Part shown: positions 6,380-13,894 of the stretch, piece by piece | How positions within the stretch are numbered: the stretch's first letter is position 1 | Layout: each line of letters opens with the position of its first letter | Notes under the pieces: model-generated | Databases searched by the model: none | Told to the model about the DNA's origin: nothing | What the model saw: the letters and a program-made list of their open reading frames with translations, nothing else | Translations under genes and position numbers: made by a program | Source of the DNA: Dehalococcoidia bacterium | GTDB lineage: Bacteria; Chloroflexota; Dehalococcoidia; UBA3495 | Length of the DNA: 25,113 nucleotides | Assembly (NCBI GenBank): GCA_002730485.1 | Contig: PCAH01000037.1 | Coordinates: forward strand, 1-25,113 | Reading direction: 5' to 3'

Positions 6380-6886
6380 TTAATCAGAAACCCGGTAGGC
6401 GAAACAGTCCACTATCTCGATGGTCAGCGGTTTCAACGCCAGACCGGTGGTGCCGATAACCGCACGGCAGGGAGGGTTGGGCACAAACTCGCGAAAGACC
6501 TCGTTGAATTTCTCCCAGTTGTCCATGTTTGTCAGGAAGATCACCATGTTCACCACCCGGCTGTAGCTGGTGCGGGCGGCGGTCAGAGTGGTTTCAACGT
6601 GCCTGAAGCAGGCGCGGTACTGGTCCATGAAATTGTCGCCCACGACTTTGCCGTCAAACCCAGAAGATGTGGTACCGCGGACGTAGACCTTGACCGCCTT
6701 CACCTTGAGCATCCGCGTCATGTCTTCATCGAAGTAATCGGTGTACATGCCGGAACGGAACGAGTTCTCGGGAGTAGAGTCGTGCAGGCCGTTGGCGATT
6801 ATCAGGTCCAGCAGTGCGTCGCGCTCTTGAAATGAGAGCGCCTGGGCCTGTTCGATGGACATGGCGTCCAAGTCATCAAGTGTCAA
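6380..6886 (-). CDS. RidA/YjgF-YER057c-UK114 family protein
   Basis: A 168-residue protein of the RidA family, trimeric proteins that in the archetype hydrolyse reactive enamine/imine intermediates. The core (about 45-165) shows F-R-S-G, a long helix with M-D-Q-Y-R-A-C-F-R-H-V-E-T-T-L-T-A-A-R, the strand V-V-N-M-V-I-F-L-T-N-M-D-N-W-E-K-F-N-E-V-F, and P-P-C-R-A-V-I-G-T. In that last motif the Arg after Cys corresponds to the substrate-binding Arg of RidA. An N-terminal extension of about 40 residues is longer than in RidA itself, so this is a distant subgroup with unknown substrate. A TTG at 6886 preceded by GGGAG is the likely start; an ATG at 6862 is possible but has no ribosome binding site. 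It is probably the first gene of the operon containing the two UGA genes. It has no internal UGA. Confidence 0.82.
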   Translation of the reverse strand: MTLDDLDAMSIEQAQALSFQERDALLDLIIANGLHDSTPENSFRSGMYTDYFDEDMTRMLKVKAVKVYVRGTTSSGFDGKVVGDNFMDQYRACFRHVETTLTAARTSYSRVVNMVIFLTNMDNWEKFNEVFREFVPNPPCRAVIGTTGLALKPLTIEIVDCFAYRVSD

Positions 6887-6937
6887 AGCAACGCTCCCTA
6901 CCGGGGATTATGGGCGAAATACTATGCCAATGGGTTC

Positions 6938-6958
6938 TATGGTCAGGCGTGGACCATA
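6938..6958. promoter_or_regulatory. Inverted repeat in divergent intergenic region (possible operator)
   Basis: TATGGTC (6938-6944) and GACCATA (6952-6958) form a perfect 7-bp inverted repeat with a 7-base spacer, between the divergent RidA and queF genes. On the minus strand, TTGCAC-17-TAATAT lies just upstream (about 6968-6996) and would start transcription next to the repeat. The repeat could thus be a repressor site for the selenoprotein operon, or a hairpin in its leader. There is no direct evidence. Confidence 0.35.
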
Positions 6959-7004
6959 AGCTTGCCCGTATATTATCTTTAGGCATGTGACCGTGCAAGA
7001 CGCT

Positions 7005-7034
7005 TTGACACTCTTCAACCCGGCCACCTATCAT
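7005..7034 (+). promoter_or_regulatory. Sigma70-type promoter of the que operon
   Basis: A perfect TTGACA -35 box (7005-7010), an 18-base spacer and TATCAT (7029-7034, five of six consensus bases). Transcription would begin near 7041, about 32 bases before the queF ATG. This leader is too short to hold a preQ1 riboswitch. Confidence 0.6.
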
Positions 7035-7072
7035 TACTTCTAGATTCCCGTTTGATACCCCACGGAGGCCCC

Positions 7073-7507
7073 ATGGCGACCATCCAAGAACTGAAAAACC
7101 AATATGTAGGTCTTGACCAAGAACTGCCCGCAAAGAGCGAGGAGGCCATCGACCCTTCCTGCCTGCTCACCTTCCAATATGAGTACCCAAACCAACAGTC
7201 CCAGGTTGAGATAGACACCGACGAATTCACGGCGGTCTGCCCATGGACCGGCCTCCCTGATTACGGCAATCTGATCATCTCCTACGTGCCCAGTGACTCC
7301 TGCATCGAGCTTAAATCGCTGAAGTACTACCTGCTCTCCTACCGTGATGTGGGTATCGTCCAAGAGCACGCCGCAAACCGTATGCTCATTGACCTGGTGG
7401 CCGTTTGCCAGCCCCAGTCCATGAAGATCACCCTCGACTACAAGGTCAGAGGCGGCCTGCACACCGCAGTGACGGTGGAATATTCCGCCGAACGAAGCGC
7501 CAAGTAG
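7073..7507 (+). CDS. queF: NADPH-dependent 7-cyano-7-deazaguanine reductase
   Basis: QueF reduces the nitrile of preQ0 to the aminomethyl group of preQ1, the base that is later inserted into tRNA on the way to queuosine. The 144-residue length is that of the short, unimodular QueF type. The catalytic cysteine, which forms a thioimide with preQ0, is Cys56 in F-T-A-V-C-P-W-T-G-L-P-D-Y-G, with the general acid Asp63 in the same stretch. The family signature E-L-K-S-L-K-Y-Y-L-L-S-Y-R (79-91) marks the NADPH site. GGAGG at 7064-7068 is only four bases from the ATG at 7073, and an in-frame TTG at 7052 is less likely. It is the first gene of a four-gene queuosine operon behind a near-consensus promoter. 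Confidence 0.95.
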   Translation: MATIQELKNQYVGLDQELPAKSEEAIDPSCLLTFQYEYPNQQSQVEIDTDEFTAVCPWTGLPDYGNLIISYVPSDSCIELKSLKYYLLSYRDVGIVQEHAANRMLIDLVAVCQPQSMKITLDYKVRGGLHTAVTVEYSAERSAK

Positions 7508-7551
7508 GCAATCAGGGGAGTAGCTCCTAGCCACACCCCGATCAACCGACC

Positions 7552-7974
7552 ATGTACCAAATCAGAATCGAGTTCACCTTTGACAGCGGGCATCGCCTCT
7601 TGGGCTACAACGGCAAATGCGCCTATCCCCACGGCCACACCTACCGAGCCGAGGTCTTTCTAACCTCTGAGTCCCTGAACGAATTGGGATTGGTCCATGA
7701 TTTCACCGACCTCAAAGATAAGATCAAGGGTTGGGTAGACGACAACTGGGATCACGCATTCTTGGTGAACAGTCGGGATGATGAACTCATTTCAGGAATG
7801 GGCAGCGCATCTTTGGTCAGGCTCTATGAATTTCAAGACGAGAACCCCTCTTGCGAGGTCATGAGCCGGGTGCTCTACGAAAAGTCCGTCGCACTGTGCG
7901 GAATCTCCCCCGCCAAGGTCCGACTCTGGGAGTCCGTGAACCAATACGCCGAATATTCGGTAGGGGATCAGTAG
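7552..7974 (+). CDS. queD: 6-carboxy-5,6,7,8-tetrahydropterin synthase
   Basis: QueD converts 7,8-dihydroneopterin triphosphate to 6-carboxytetrahydropterin, the first committed step of 7-deazaguanine synthesis. The 140-residue protein has the zinc ligands His14 (F-D-S-G-H-R-L) and His27/His29 (P-H-G-H-T-Y), the catalytic cysteine Cys23 in N-G-K-C-A-Y-P-H-G-H, and the conserved substrate-binding Glu in L-W-E-S. D-N-W-D-H-A-F-L-V carries the usual catalytic Asp-His. It starts 44 bases after queF, and its TAG is directly followed by the ATG of queC, so translation is probably coupled. Confidence 0.95.
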   Translation: MYQIRIEFTFDSGHRLLGYNGKCAYPHGHTYRAEVFLTSESLNELGLVHDFTDLKDKIKGWVDDNWDHAFLVNSRDDELISGMGSASLVRLYEFQDENPSCEVMSRVLYEKSVALCGISPAKVRLWESVNQYAEYSVGDQ

Positions 7975-8706
7975 ATGCCCAGCTACGGGGTGAGCCTGCT
8001 GTCAGGCGGGTTGGACTCGACCACCGTGACTGCGCTGGCCAAGGGCAAGACCGACCGCCTGACCGCCCTGACTTTTCACTACGGACAGATTCACAGCAAA
8101 GAGGTTGAGTGCGCCACTGAGGTTGCCCGTTCCATAGGGGTTGAACAGGAACTAATGGACATCTCGTTCCTGGGCAAGGTGGCCTGGTACTCAGCCCTGA
8201 CCAACCCTGACCGCTTTCCGGTTCCCGAGGACCAGGACGCCGCGCAAATGGGCAACAGCATCCCCATCACCTACGTACCCCTGCGCAACACCATATTTCT
8301 GTCGCTGGCCGCTGCCTACCTGGAAAGCCAGACTCTGCATGCCATTGAGATCGAGGGCGTCAGTCCCTCAGACGTGCAGGCCCACCTGTACATGGCGCCC
8401 AACGCCATTGACTACAGTGGCTATCCCGACTGCCGACCCGAGTTCTTCGAGAAGATGGCCGATTCCCTGGGCTACGGCAGCAAACTCTGGACCGAATATC
8501 AAATCCCCATCCAGATAGAGATTCCCATCATCGAGATGTCCAAGGCTGACATCGTCAAACTGGGCATTGAGATAAAAGCACCGCTGGGACTCACCTGGAG
8601 CTGCTATCAGGGTGGAGAAGTGCCCTGTGGCCGCTGCGATAGCTGCATCCTGCGGGCCAACGGCTTCAGGGACGCTGGCTATTCTGATCCAGCCCTCCCA
8701 GCCTAA
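7975..8706 (+). CDS. queC: 7-cyano-7-deazaguanine synthase
   Basis: QueC uses ATP and ammonia to turn 7-carboxy-7-deazaguanine into preQ0. The 243-residue protein starts with the PP-loop S-G-G-L-D-S (10-15) of N-type ATP pyrophosphatases. It contains the family motif V-P-L-R-N-T-I-F-L-S-L-A-A-A-Y near residue 100, and ends with the zinc site C210...C218-G-R-C221-D-S-C224. The start codon touches the queD stop, and the stop lies two bases before queE. The order queD-queC-queE is common in bacteria and supports the assignment. Confidence 0.95.
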   Translation: MPSYGVSLLSGGLDSTTVTALAKGKTDRLTALTFHYGQIHSKEVECATEVARSIGVEQELMDISFLGKVAWYSALTNPDRFPVPEDQDAAQMGNSIPITYVPLRNTIFLSLAAAYLESQTLHAIEIEGVSPSDVQAHLYMAPNAIDYSGYPDCRPEFFEKMADSLGYGSKLWTEYQIPIQIEIPIIEMSKADIVKLGIEIKAPLGLTWSCYQGGEVPCGRCDSCILRANGFRDAGYSDPALPA

Positions 8707-8708
8707 TC

Positions 8709-9416
8709 ATGCTCAAGGTCAGCCGCAGATCGGGCGGAGAACCCGAGATTTTTCACTCGGTGCAGGGAGAGGGCGTTTCGCTTGGTGTGCCTTCCGTCTT
8801 CCTCCGCTTGGCCACCTGCAACCTGGCCTGCCGCTGGTGCGACACCAAATACACCTGGGACTGGGAAAATTTCGACTACCAAACCGAAGTTTCAGAATTG
8901 GACCCAGCGTCGGTTCAGCAGAAGATACAAGCCTTTGATTGCTCCCACGTGGTGATTACCGGCGGAGAGCCGATGCTGCAGCAGTCAGAACTGCTACCGC
9001 TGGTGGAGTCCCTGGCTGAAGAGGGTTACACCTTTGAGGTTGAGACCAACGGCACGATTGTCCCCATGCCCGAAATCCTGCGGCACATCAAACAGTGGAA
9101 CGTGTCTCCTAAACTGAGCACATCGGGGAACTTACTAGAAGAAGCTCAAATCCCGTTGGCGCTGCAGACCTTTGCCGCCTTGCCAAAGGCATATTTCAAG
9201 TTTGTGGTGGCGGTGGAGTCAGACGTTGACGAGGTGTGCGCACTGCGTGACAGATACAGAATCCCACCGGAGCGCGTGCTGCTGATGCCCGAGGGCCGGA
9301 CGCCCGAAGCCCTGGCAAGAAAGAGCGCTTGGCTGCCGGAGTTATGCCTGAAACACGGATTCCGATTCACCACCCGCCTCCACATCATCCTGTGGGGCGA
9401 CGAACGCGGTCGATAA
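8709..9416 (+). CDS. queE: 7-carboxy-7-deazaguanine synthase (radical SAM)
   Basis: QueE rearranges 6-carboxytetrahydropterin to 7-carboxy-7-deazaguanine using S-adenosylmethionine and a [4Fe-4S] cluster. The 235-residue protein has the radical SAM motif C37-N-L-A-C41-R-W-C44-D, followed by the D-T-K-Y-T-W-D segment typical of QueE. The G-G-E-P motif lies in I-T-G-G-E-P-M-L-Q, and E-T-N-G-T in the third strand. The start of the protein (E-I-F-H-S-V-Q-G-E-G) matches the substrate-binding N-terminus of the family. It is the last gene of the operon. It converges with the MmgE/PrpD gene, leaving 7 bases between them, and I see no terminator. Confidence 0.95.
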   Translation: MLKVSRRSGGEPEIFHSVQGEGVSLGVPSVFLRLATCNLACRWCDTKYTWDWENFDYQTEVSELDPASVQQKIQAFDCSHVVITGGEPMLQQSELLPLVESLAEEGYTFEVETNGTIVPMPEILRHIKQWNVSPKLSTSGNLLEEAQIPLALQTFAALPKAYFKFVVAVESDVDEVCALRDRYRIPPERVLLMPEGRTPEALARKSAWLPELCLKHGFRFTTRLHIILWGDERGR

Positions 9417-9423
9417 CCCGAAC

Positions 9424-10776
9424 TTAGCTTCGTTTCATCAAGCGAGTCAGGTTCCTGATATCACTGAGGGCCTCCAAATGACCCACTGTCTCCAACACCT
9501 GCACCGCCTGTATCTCGCCTAGGACCTCGTCAGCCAGGAAGTTGAACTTGCCTTCCAACTCCTGCCGCGATGCCGGATTCTGGGAATCGCCATGATGGGC
9601 GATCACGTCCTCGGTTAACACTCGGCCGTCTTTCAGTGAGATTGCCACCTTGGCGGACGGATAGTCATAGCGGCGCGGGTCCATCTGCGGGTCGGCCACG
9701 ATCTCTACACGGTGGGACAGATCCAAGGTCTCCCGATCCTGCAGGCGGTCTGGATAAAAAGCTCTGATGTCTGTATTGTTGTGGACGACTGCCGTGGCCA
9801 CTGCGTAGGGCAGCGAGAACTTGGCCGATAGCATATTGGGTGGTTCGGGGTCGGTCATGATCATCGCCAGCGGCGGCGCTTCAACCCGGATACTGGCCAC
9901 GTCACCAGCAGTAACCTTGTCCCGACTCAGGATTGTCTGCACTCCGTCCAGTACCGGGTGGTTGTAGAGACAGCAGGCATGGAGCTTGAAATAGTTCTGT
10001 TGTATCCGGTAGGACCCGGGAGCACCTAGCCCCGCCACCACAGCCTCCGCATCAAACCCGTCCCCAAGGATGTTGGTGTAGATGTCCGAAGGCCCGTCCT
10101 CCAGGCCGGTGAACCCGCAATCGGTCAACTGGGCCGCCATGATGCCCTGAAAGCCGGAACGGCCTGGATACAAGTTACGGATGGTCGCCCCCTCGAGGCA
10201 TGGTGTCCAGGTGTTGGCTGGGCTCATAGACGCCGCAAGGTTTATCGCGGCCTTGGTCTTATCGGCGTCGAAACCCATCAGTTTGGCCGTTGCCACAGCC
10301 GAGCCAATGGTTCCCCAGGTGCCGTGCGAGTGGACAGTCTTCTTCACCGCAGTGCCGGTGCCGACACGAGAGGTCACCTCGTAGGCGACAATCACGCTTT
10401 CCAGGAACTGTTTCCCGCTGGCGCCCTGTTCTTCGGCTATGGCCAACGCGGCTGGGACGACGTGGATAGCAGCATGGCCTCCACCGTGGCGGTTGCCCTC
10501 ATCCATCTCCAAAGCCACTCCAGCGGTGGCGTTGGACAGAGCGGCAAATACCGCTGTGACCGAACCAGGCTGACCTAGAAGGGTCGAATGGCCTTCTCCA
10601 CTTGTCTTGGCGGCCAATTGAGCGAGCTTTACGTTCTCCGGAAGACGGCTGCCAGCCAGCATGGCGCCAATGGTGTCCAACACCACAGACTTGGCCGCCA
10701 GGACAGTTGAGGGTTCTAGGGCTTCCAGCCGTGTTTCACAGACGAAGTTGGAGAGGCTATCTAGGTAGGCAGGCAT
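9424..10776 (-). CDS. MmgE/PrpD family protein
   Basis: A 450-residue member of the MmgE/PrpD family, which includes 2-methylcitrate dehydratase (PrpD) and cis-aconitate decarboxylase. Family features are the N-terminal K-S-V-V-L-D-T-I-G-A-M-L-A-G-S, the E-M-D-E-G-N-R-H-G-G-G-H-A segment near residue 90, V-A-Y-E-V-T-S-R-V-G, H-G-T-W-G-T-I-G-S-A-V-A-T-A-K-L-M-G, and the conserved K-L-H-A-C-C-L-Y-N-H-P near residue 270. The length is normal for the family. No other methylcitrate-cycle gene is nearby, so PrpD activity on methylcitrate should not be assumed; a dehydratase acting on another carboxylic acid is as likely. AGGAGA six bases before the ATG fixes the start. Confidence 0.88.
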   Translation of the reverse strand: MPAYLDSLSNFVCETRLEALEPSTVLAAKSVVLDTIGAMLAGSRLPENVKLAQLAAKTSGEGHSTLLGQPGSVTAVFAALSNATAGVALEMDEGNRHGGGHAAIHVVPAALAIAEEQGASGKQFLESVIVAYEVTSRVGTGTAVKKTVHSHGTWGTIGSAVATAKLMGFDADKTKAAINLAASMSPANTWTPCLEGATIRNLYPGRSGFQGIMAAQLTDCGFTGLEDGPSDIYTNILGDGFDAEAVVAGLGAPGSYRIQQNYFKLHACCLYNHPVLDGVQTILSRDKVTAGDVASIRVEAPPLAMIMTDPEPPNMLSAKFSLPYAVATAVVHNNTDIRAFYPDRLQDRETLDLSHRVEIVADPQMDPRRYDYPSAKVAISLKDGRVLTEDVIAHHGDSQNPASRQELEGKFNFLADEVLGEIQAVQVLETVGHLEALSDIRNLTRLMKRS

Positions 10777-11051
10777 GTTGGTCTCCTGACAAAGGTTGTC
10801 GCCAGTTTACCCGACTGTCATAATCCCGCAACCATGTGCGGTCGAGACCAGCAAAATTTCCAACCGTGGGCGAACCTGAAGCAGCCGATGCCGTTATGGC
10901 GGAAGGTGCAGCTTGTTGCTCGCAACAATTTCATAAAATTGCGCACACGAAAAGGGTGCTGTGGCAACTTTGATGAGCCCGGTTGTTGACTGGGAGACAG
11001 CAAGCCGCAGGTCTCTGACGGCAAAACCTGACCTAAGCGATCTTTGCCGTG

Positions 11052-11993
11052 TTAGGTGGGCAGTTCCGTCTGATAGGACTCTTCATAGCCGTTGGCTGCC
11101 CCTACCAGGCTCTCTTGAAGCAAAGACTCCGCAGTTTGGACTGGAGCGGTGAGTTTGATCCCGTCCCACCAGTGCTTACCCCGGCCCCGCCTTCGACGCT
11201 GAAAACCCATGGCCGTCAATTGCATGCCAAAACTGCGCTGGGAGACGTCGTTCTGCCCTGTATCGCGGCACCATTCCTGGAAACCGGCATAGAGGTCCTT
11301 GGCCAGGACTAGGTTGTTGTCTCCCACGTCGCACTGGACGTCCACGAACCGCTCCACTGGGCCCTCGATCATCCGCGCCGGGACCGGACTGGAGAAGATA
11401 ATCTCCGCCTCCATCTCCGCTTCCCTGGCCGCTTGCTGAACCGCCTGCACTGGCGATCCAACCTCATCAAGGTCTTGCACCCAATTGGCGAAGAATACCA
11501 GCAGCTCCAGGAATTGGGGCAGGCCGCCCACGTGGTCCCAACTCAGGCCCTTGCCGTGAAGTTCTCCGGCGTCCATCAATAGGTTGATGGGCCTGACTTC
11601 GAATCGGCGTCGGTACTCTGGAGGGCAATTCCACACCGGCTGGAACAAGTTGGGGAAGACGGTGTTTTTCAGCAGGAACATCACGCAACGGGCTGCCTGC
11701 AGATCAGGGTTTTCTTCTTCCAGAGGTTGGTTCACAAAGACCCGGTCCAGGCTGCGTTGGGTTTGAATCACCGACAAAGCAAACGCGGCGCGGGCCTGGT
11801 TGGCCGCCCTACGAGTCAGTTCGATCTGATCTGGGCCATTGTTGTCCACTGCAAAGGCAACGAACATATCCTCGGGGCCGTCCCGAAACAGTTGCCTGGC
11901 GGTGACTTTTTCCTCCTGGACTGCCTGCAACAGGGCCATGGACAGGTCCAGGTTCTCTTTGACCATTCTGATTTCAAATGCCGGATTCACCAT
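11052..11993 (-). CDS. Protein with primase-type C-terminal winged helix and HEPN-like middle
   Basis: A 313-residue protein with no confident overall family. The C-terminal part (about 215-285) has L-A-K-D-L-Y-A-G-F-Q-E-W-C, S-Q-R-S-F-G-M-Q-L-T-A-M-G-F-Q-R-R-R-R-G and W-W-D-G-I-K-L. This pattern is typical of the winged helix at the end of D5/P4-type phage and plasmid primases, which binds DNA. No ATPase or primase motif precedes it. The middle (about 95-170) has R-C-V-M-F-L-L-K-N, P-V-W-N-C-P-P-E-Y-R-R-R-F-E-V and L-H-G-K-x-L-S-W-D-H-V-G-G-L, which reminds me of HEPN-like proteins with R-N-x-x-x-H; the catalytic His is not obvious. The ATG at 11993 has GAGG upstream; a GTG at 11996 is possible. 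It could be a phage remnant or an uncharacterised DNA- or RNA-binding regulator. Confidence 0.7.
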   Translation of the reverse strand: MVNPAFEIRMVKENLDLSMALLQAVQEEKVTARQLFRDGPEDMFVAFAVDNNGPDQIELTRRAANQARAAFALSVIQTQRSLDRVFVNQPLEEENPDLQAARCVMFLLKNTVFPNLFQPVWNCPPEYRRRFEVRPINLLMDAGELHGKGLSWDHVGGLPQFLELLVFFANWVQDLDEVGSPVQAVQQAAREAEMEAEIIFSSPVPARMIEGPVERFVDVQCDVGDNNLVLAKDLYAGFQEWCRDTGQNDVSQRSFGMQLTAMGFQRRRRGRGKHWWDGIKLTAPVQTAESLLQESLVGAANGYEESYQTELPT

Positions 11994-12037
11994 CACAACA
12001 CCTCATCCCCGCATCACTGGGCCAGAACAGGGAGTCC

Positions 12038-12087
12038 AAAAAAGGGCCAGTGGTTATTAGCTCCTGTAATTCTATAACCACTGGCCC
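12038..12087 (-). terminator. Rho-independent terminator of the alcohol dehydrogenase gene
   Basis: GGGCCAGTGGTTAT (12044-12057) and its exact complement (12074-12087) form a 14-bp stem. On the minus strand the stem is followed by six T (plus-strand A run at 12038-12043). It lies 40 bases after the stop of the minus-strand dehydrogenase gene, separating it from the primase-like gene. Confidence 0.8.
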
Positions 12088-12127
12088 GTTAGATACCTGC
12101 TTATGTAAACCGTCCGCAGACGAGTTT

Positions 12128-13096
12128 TTACTTGTTGATGTCGATAATCACCTTGATGATCTCATCCTGCTGAGTGTCATACATGTCATAGGCTTTCTGA
12201 ACATCAGAGAAGTCCATGCGATGGGTTATCAGGTCGGCCGGTTCACACCAGCCGCGTTGACGGAGGGCCACCATATGCTTGATCTGGGTGGTGGGATCAC
12301 CGCTGCGGGCGCCGGTGGTACCAATCATCCTCGGCTGTTTATCCATAATGTAATTGTGCTCGACAGGCACGAAGTCATCCGCTTGAACACCAAAGACCAT
12401 GATCGTCCCAAACTGTCTAACTAATCGGAAGCAATCGTTGAAAGGTCCGGGGTAACCGGAGGCTTCGACGATCACGTCGGGGCCGACGCCGTCGGTAATC
12501 TCCAAAACGGCTTCGTCAACGTTTTCTTTGTCCGGATTGATTTGATGTGTCGATCCAAAGTGCTTGGACTTTTCCAGCCTGTAATCCAAGGGGTCAACCA
12601 CCGCGACGTTCGACGCTCCCATCCGTGAGGTGATCATCGCAAAGCTGAGTCCGATGCTGCCCTGACCCATGATGACAACGTTCTTGCCCAGGATGTTGGG
12701 CATCTGCTGGCAGGAGTACAAAACAGTTCCAGAAGGCTGACACATGACCCACTCGTCAAGAGAGCCTTCGTCCGGAAGCAAAATCATCCGGCTGGGGTCT
12801 GAGGTCATGTACTCCATGAGTCCACCGGAACCACGGGCAGGGATGGCGATCACGCGCTGTCCCTCACGGTACTCGTCGGTCCGGCTCTCAACGATGACTC
12901 CAGCCAACTCGTGGCAGGGCCTGCCGGGTTCCATGGGATATTCTTCCTCAGGGTGGATATTGAACCCGTGACGACAGTCGCTGCCGCAAACGGAAACGCG
13001 TTCAAGTTTGATCAGGCATTCACCATCACCGGCCACGGGCATATCGGTATCGATGAATTCAAAGTGTTTTGGTCCGGCAAGTCTAGCAGCTCTCAT
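12128..13096 (-). CDS. Zinc-dependent alcohol dehydrogenase (MDR family)
   Basis: A 322-residue medium-chain dehydrogenase/reductase. The catalytic zinc ligands are visible as Cys37 (V-C-G-S-D) and His62-Glu63 (P-C-H-E-L-A-G). The nucleotide-binding motif is G-Q-G-S-I-G in V-V-I-M-G-Q-G-S-I-G-L-S-F-A, with Asp at the end of the second strand (V-A-V-V-D-P), which favours NAD over NADP. The usual four-Cys lobe that holds a structural zinc is missing, and the protein is shorter (322 against about 340-350). It belongs to a subgroup related to sorbitol/threonine-type dehydrogenases lacking the structural metal. The substrate cannot be told from sequence. A purine-rich GGGGG site lies before the ATG, and a strong terminator follows. 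Confidence 0.87.
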   Translation of the reverse strand: MRAARLAGPKHFEFIDTDMPVAGDGECLIKLERVSVCGSDCRHGFNIHPEEEYPMEPGRPCHELAGVIVESRTDEYREGQRVIAIPARGSGGLMEYMTSDPSRMILLPDEGSLDEWVMCQPSGTVLYSCQQMPNILGKNVVIMGQGSIGLSFAMITSRMGASNVAVVDPLDYRLEKSKHFGSTHQINPDKENVDEAVLEITDGVGPDVIVEASGYPGPFNDCFRLVRQFGTIMVFGVQADDFVPVEHNYIMDKQPRMIGTTGARSGDPTTQIKHMVALRQRGWCEPADLITHRMDFSDVQKAYDMYDTQQDEIIKVIIDINK

Positions 13097-13221
13097 ACTG
13101 GCGAATCCCCCTAATTTTTATTAGCGTATTGTTGCTTTTGGCTCCTAAGACCCTTGAGCCGCGTGTATCTTAAACCGGGCACCCAATGACGGCAACCTAT
13201 TGGTAGCACCACGGTGGCTAT

Positions 13222-13776
13222 CTACACCTGTCCATGCCTGAAGCAATCTAGCTTGTGGTCATTGACCATACCGGCTGCCTGCATGTAGGCGTAGCAGATG
13301 GTGGAACCCACAAATTTGAAACCCCGTCGCTTCAAGTCCTTGCTCATGGCGTCAGACTCTGGAGTCTTAGCCGGCACATCAGACATGGATTCCCGTTGGT
13401 TGTCCACGGGGCTCCCACCCACGAAACCCCAGATGTAGTTATCAAAACTACCCGCTTCCCGAGCCACTTCCAAGAAGGCCTTAGCATTGCCAATCGTCGA
13501 GGCTATCTTGAGGCGGTTTCGGACTATTCCCGGGTTGGCCATCAGACTTTGGAACTTGTCGTCGCCGTACTGAGAGACTTTCTCCAGCTCAAAATCATCG
13601 AATGCCTCCCGGTAGCTTTGTCGCTTGTTCAAGATAGTGTTCCAACTCAGGCCAGCCTGGGCGCCCTCCAGGATCAAGAACTCAAACAACAAGCGTTCGT
13701 CGTGGAGCGGCACACCCCATTCCTCATCGTGGTAGGAAATCATCAATTCGTTGGCGGCCCATTCACACCGATCCAC
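13222..13776 (-). CDS. tag: DNA-3-methyladenine glycosylase I
   Basis: Tag removes 3-methyladenine from alkylated DNA, starting base excision repair. The 184-residue protein has all four zinc ligands of the family: Cys4 (D-R-C-E-W), His16 (Y-H-D-E-E-W-G), His174 and Cys178 (H-K-L-D-C). The base-recognition Glu is Glu37 in L-I-L-E-G-A-Q-A-G-L-S-W, followed by the usual N-K-R-Q-S-Y-R-E-A-F. The length agrees with the roughly 187 residues of E. coli Tag. A GTG at 13776 with GAGGGG upstream starts it, directly before the conserved C-E-W. It is divergent from the flavoprotein gene at 13895 and 125 bases upstream of the dehydrogenase gene, so it is probably transcribed separately. Confidence 0.95.
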   Translation of the reverse strand: MDRCEWAANELMISYHDEEWGVPLHDERLLFEFLILEGAQAGLSWNTILNKRQSYREAFDDFELEKVSQYGDDKFQSLMANPGIVRNRLKIASTIGNAKAFLEVAREAGSFDNYIWGFVGGSPVDNQRESMSDVPAKTPESDAMSKDLKRRGFKFVGSTICYAYMQAAGMVNDHKLDCFRHGQV

Positions 13777-13796
13777 GCCTGATACCCCTCTATATC

Positions 13797-13831
13797 TTGT
13801 GACTTCATGTCTGACCGACTATTATAGGTCA
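13797..13831 (+). promoter_or_regulatory. Promoter of the flavoprotein gene with overlapping inverted repeat
   Basis: TTGTGA (13797-13802), an exact 17-base spacer and TATTAT (13820-13825) form a good sigma70 promoter, starting transcription near 13832. TGACC (13812-13816) and GGTCA (13827-13831) form an inverted repeat that brackets the -10 box. A repressor bound there would block RNA polymerase, so substrate-controlled expression is plausible. The repeat arms are short, so the operator part is tentative. Confidence 0.5.
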
Positions 13832-13894
13832 CGCTAAAAAATACAAAGTAATAAGTATAGATTCAATTCAGAAATACCCTTGGAGGTACCCACA

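Noticed and set aside
5721..6835. Plus-strand ORFs of 212 and 159 residues opposite the OsmC-like and RidA-like genes
   Set aside because: They are antisense shadows; the minus-strand proteins have clear family motifs and ribosome binding sites.
7041..7072. preQ1 riboswitch before queF
   Set aside because: The leader between the predicted transcription start and the ATG is only about 32 bases, and I see no C-rich loop pseudoknot pattern there.
10818..11024. Minus-strand 68-residue ORF between the MmgE/PrpD and primase-like genes
   Set aside because: No ribosome binding site and a composition rich in Cys, Arg and Trp typical of non-coding translation.
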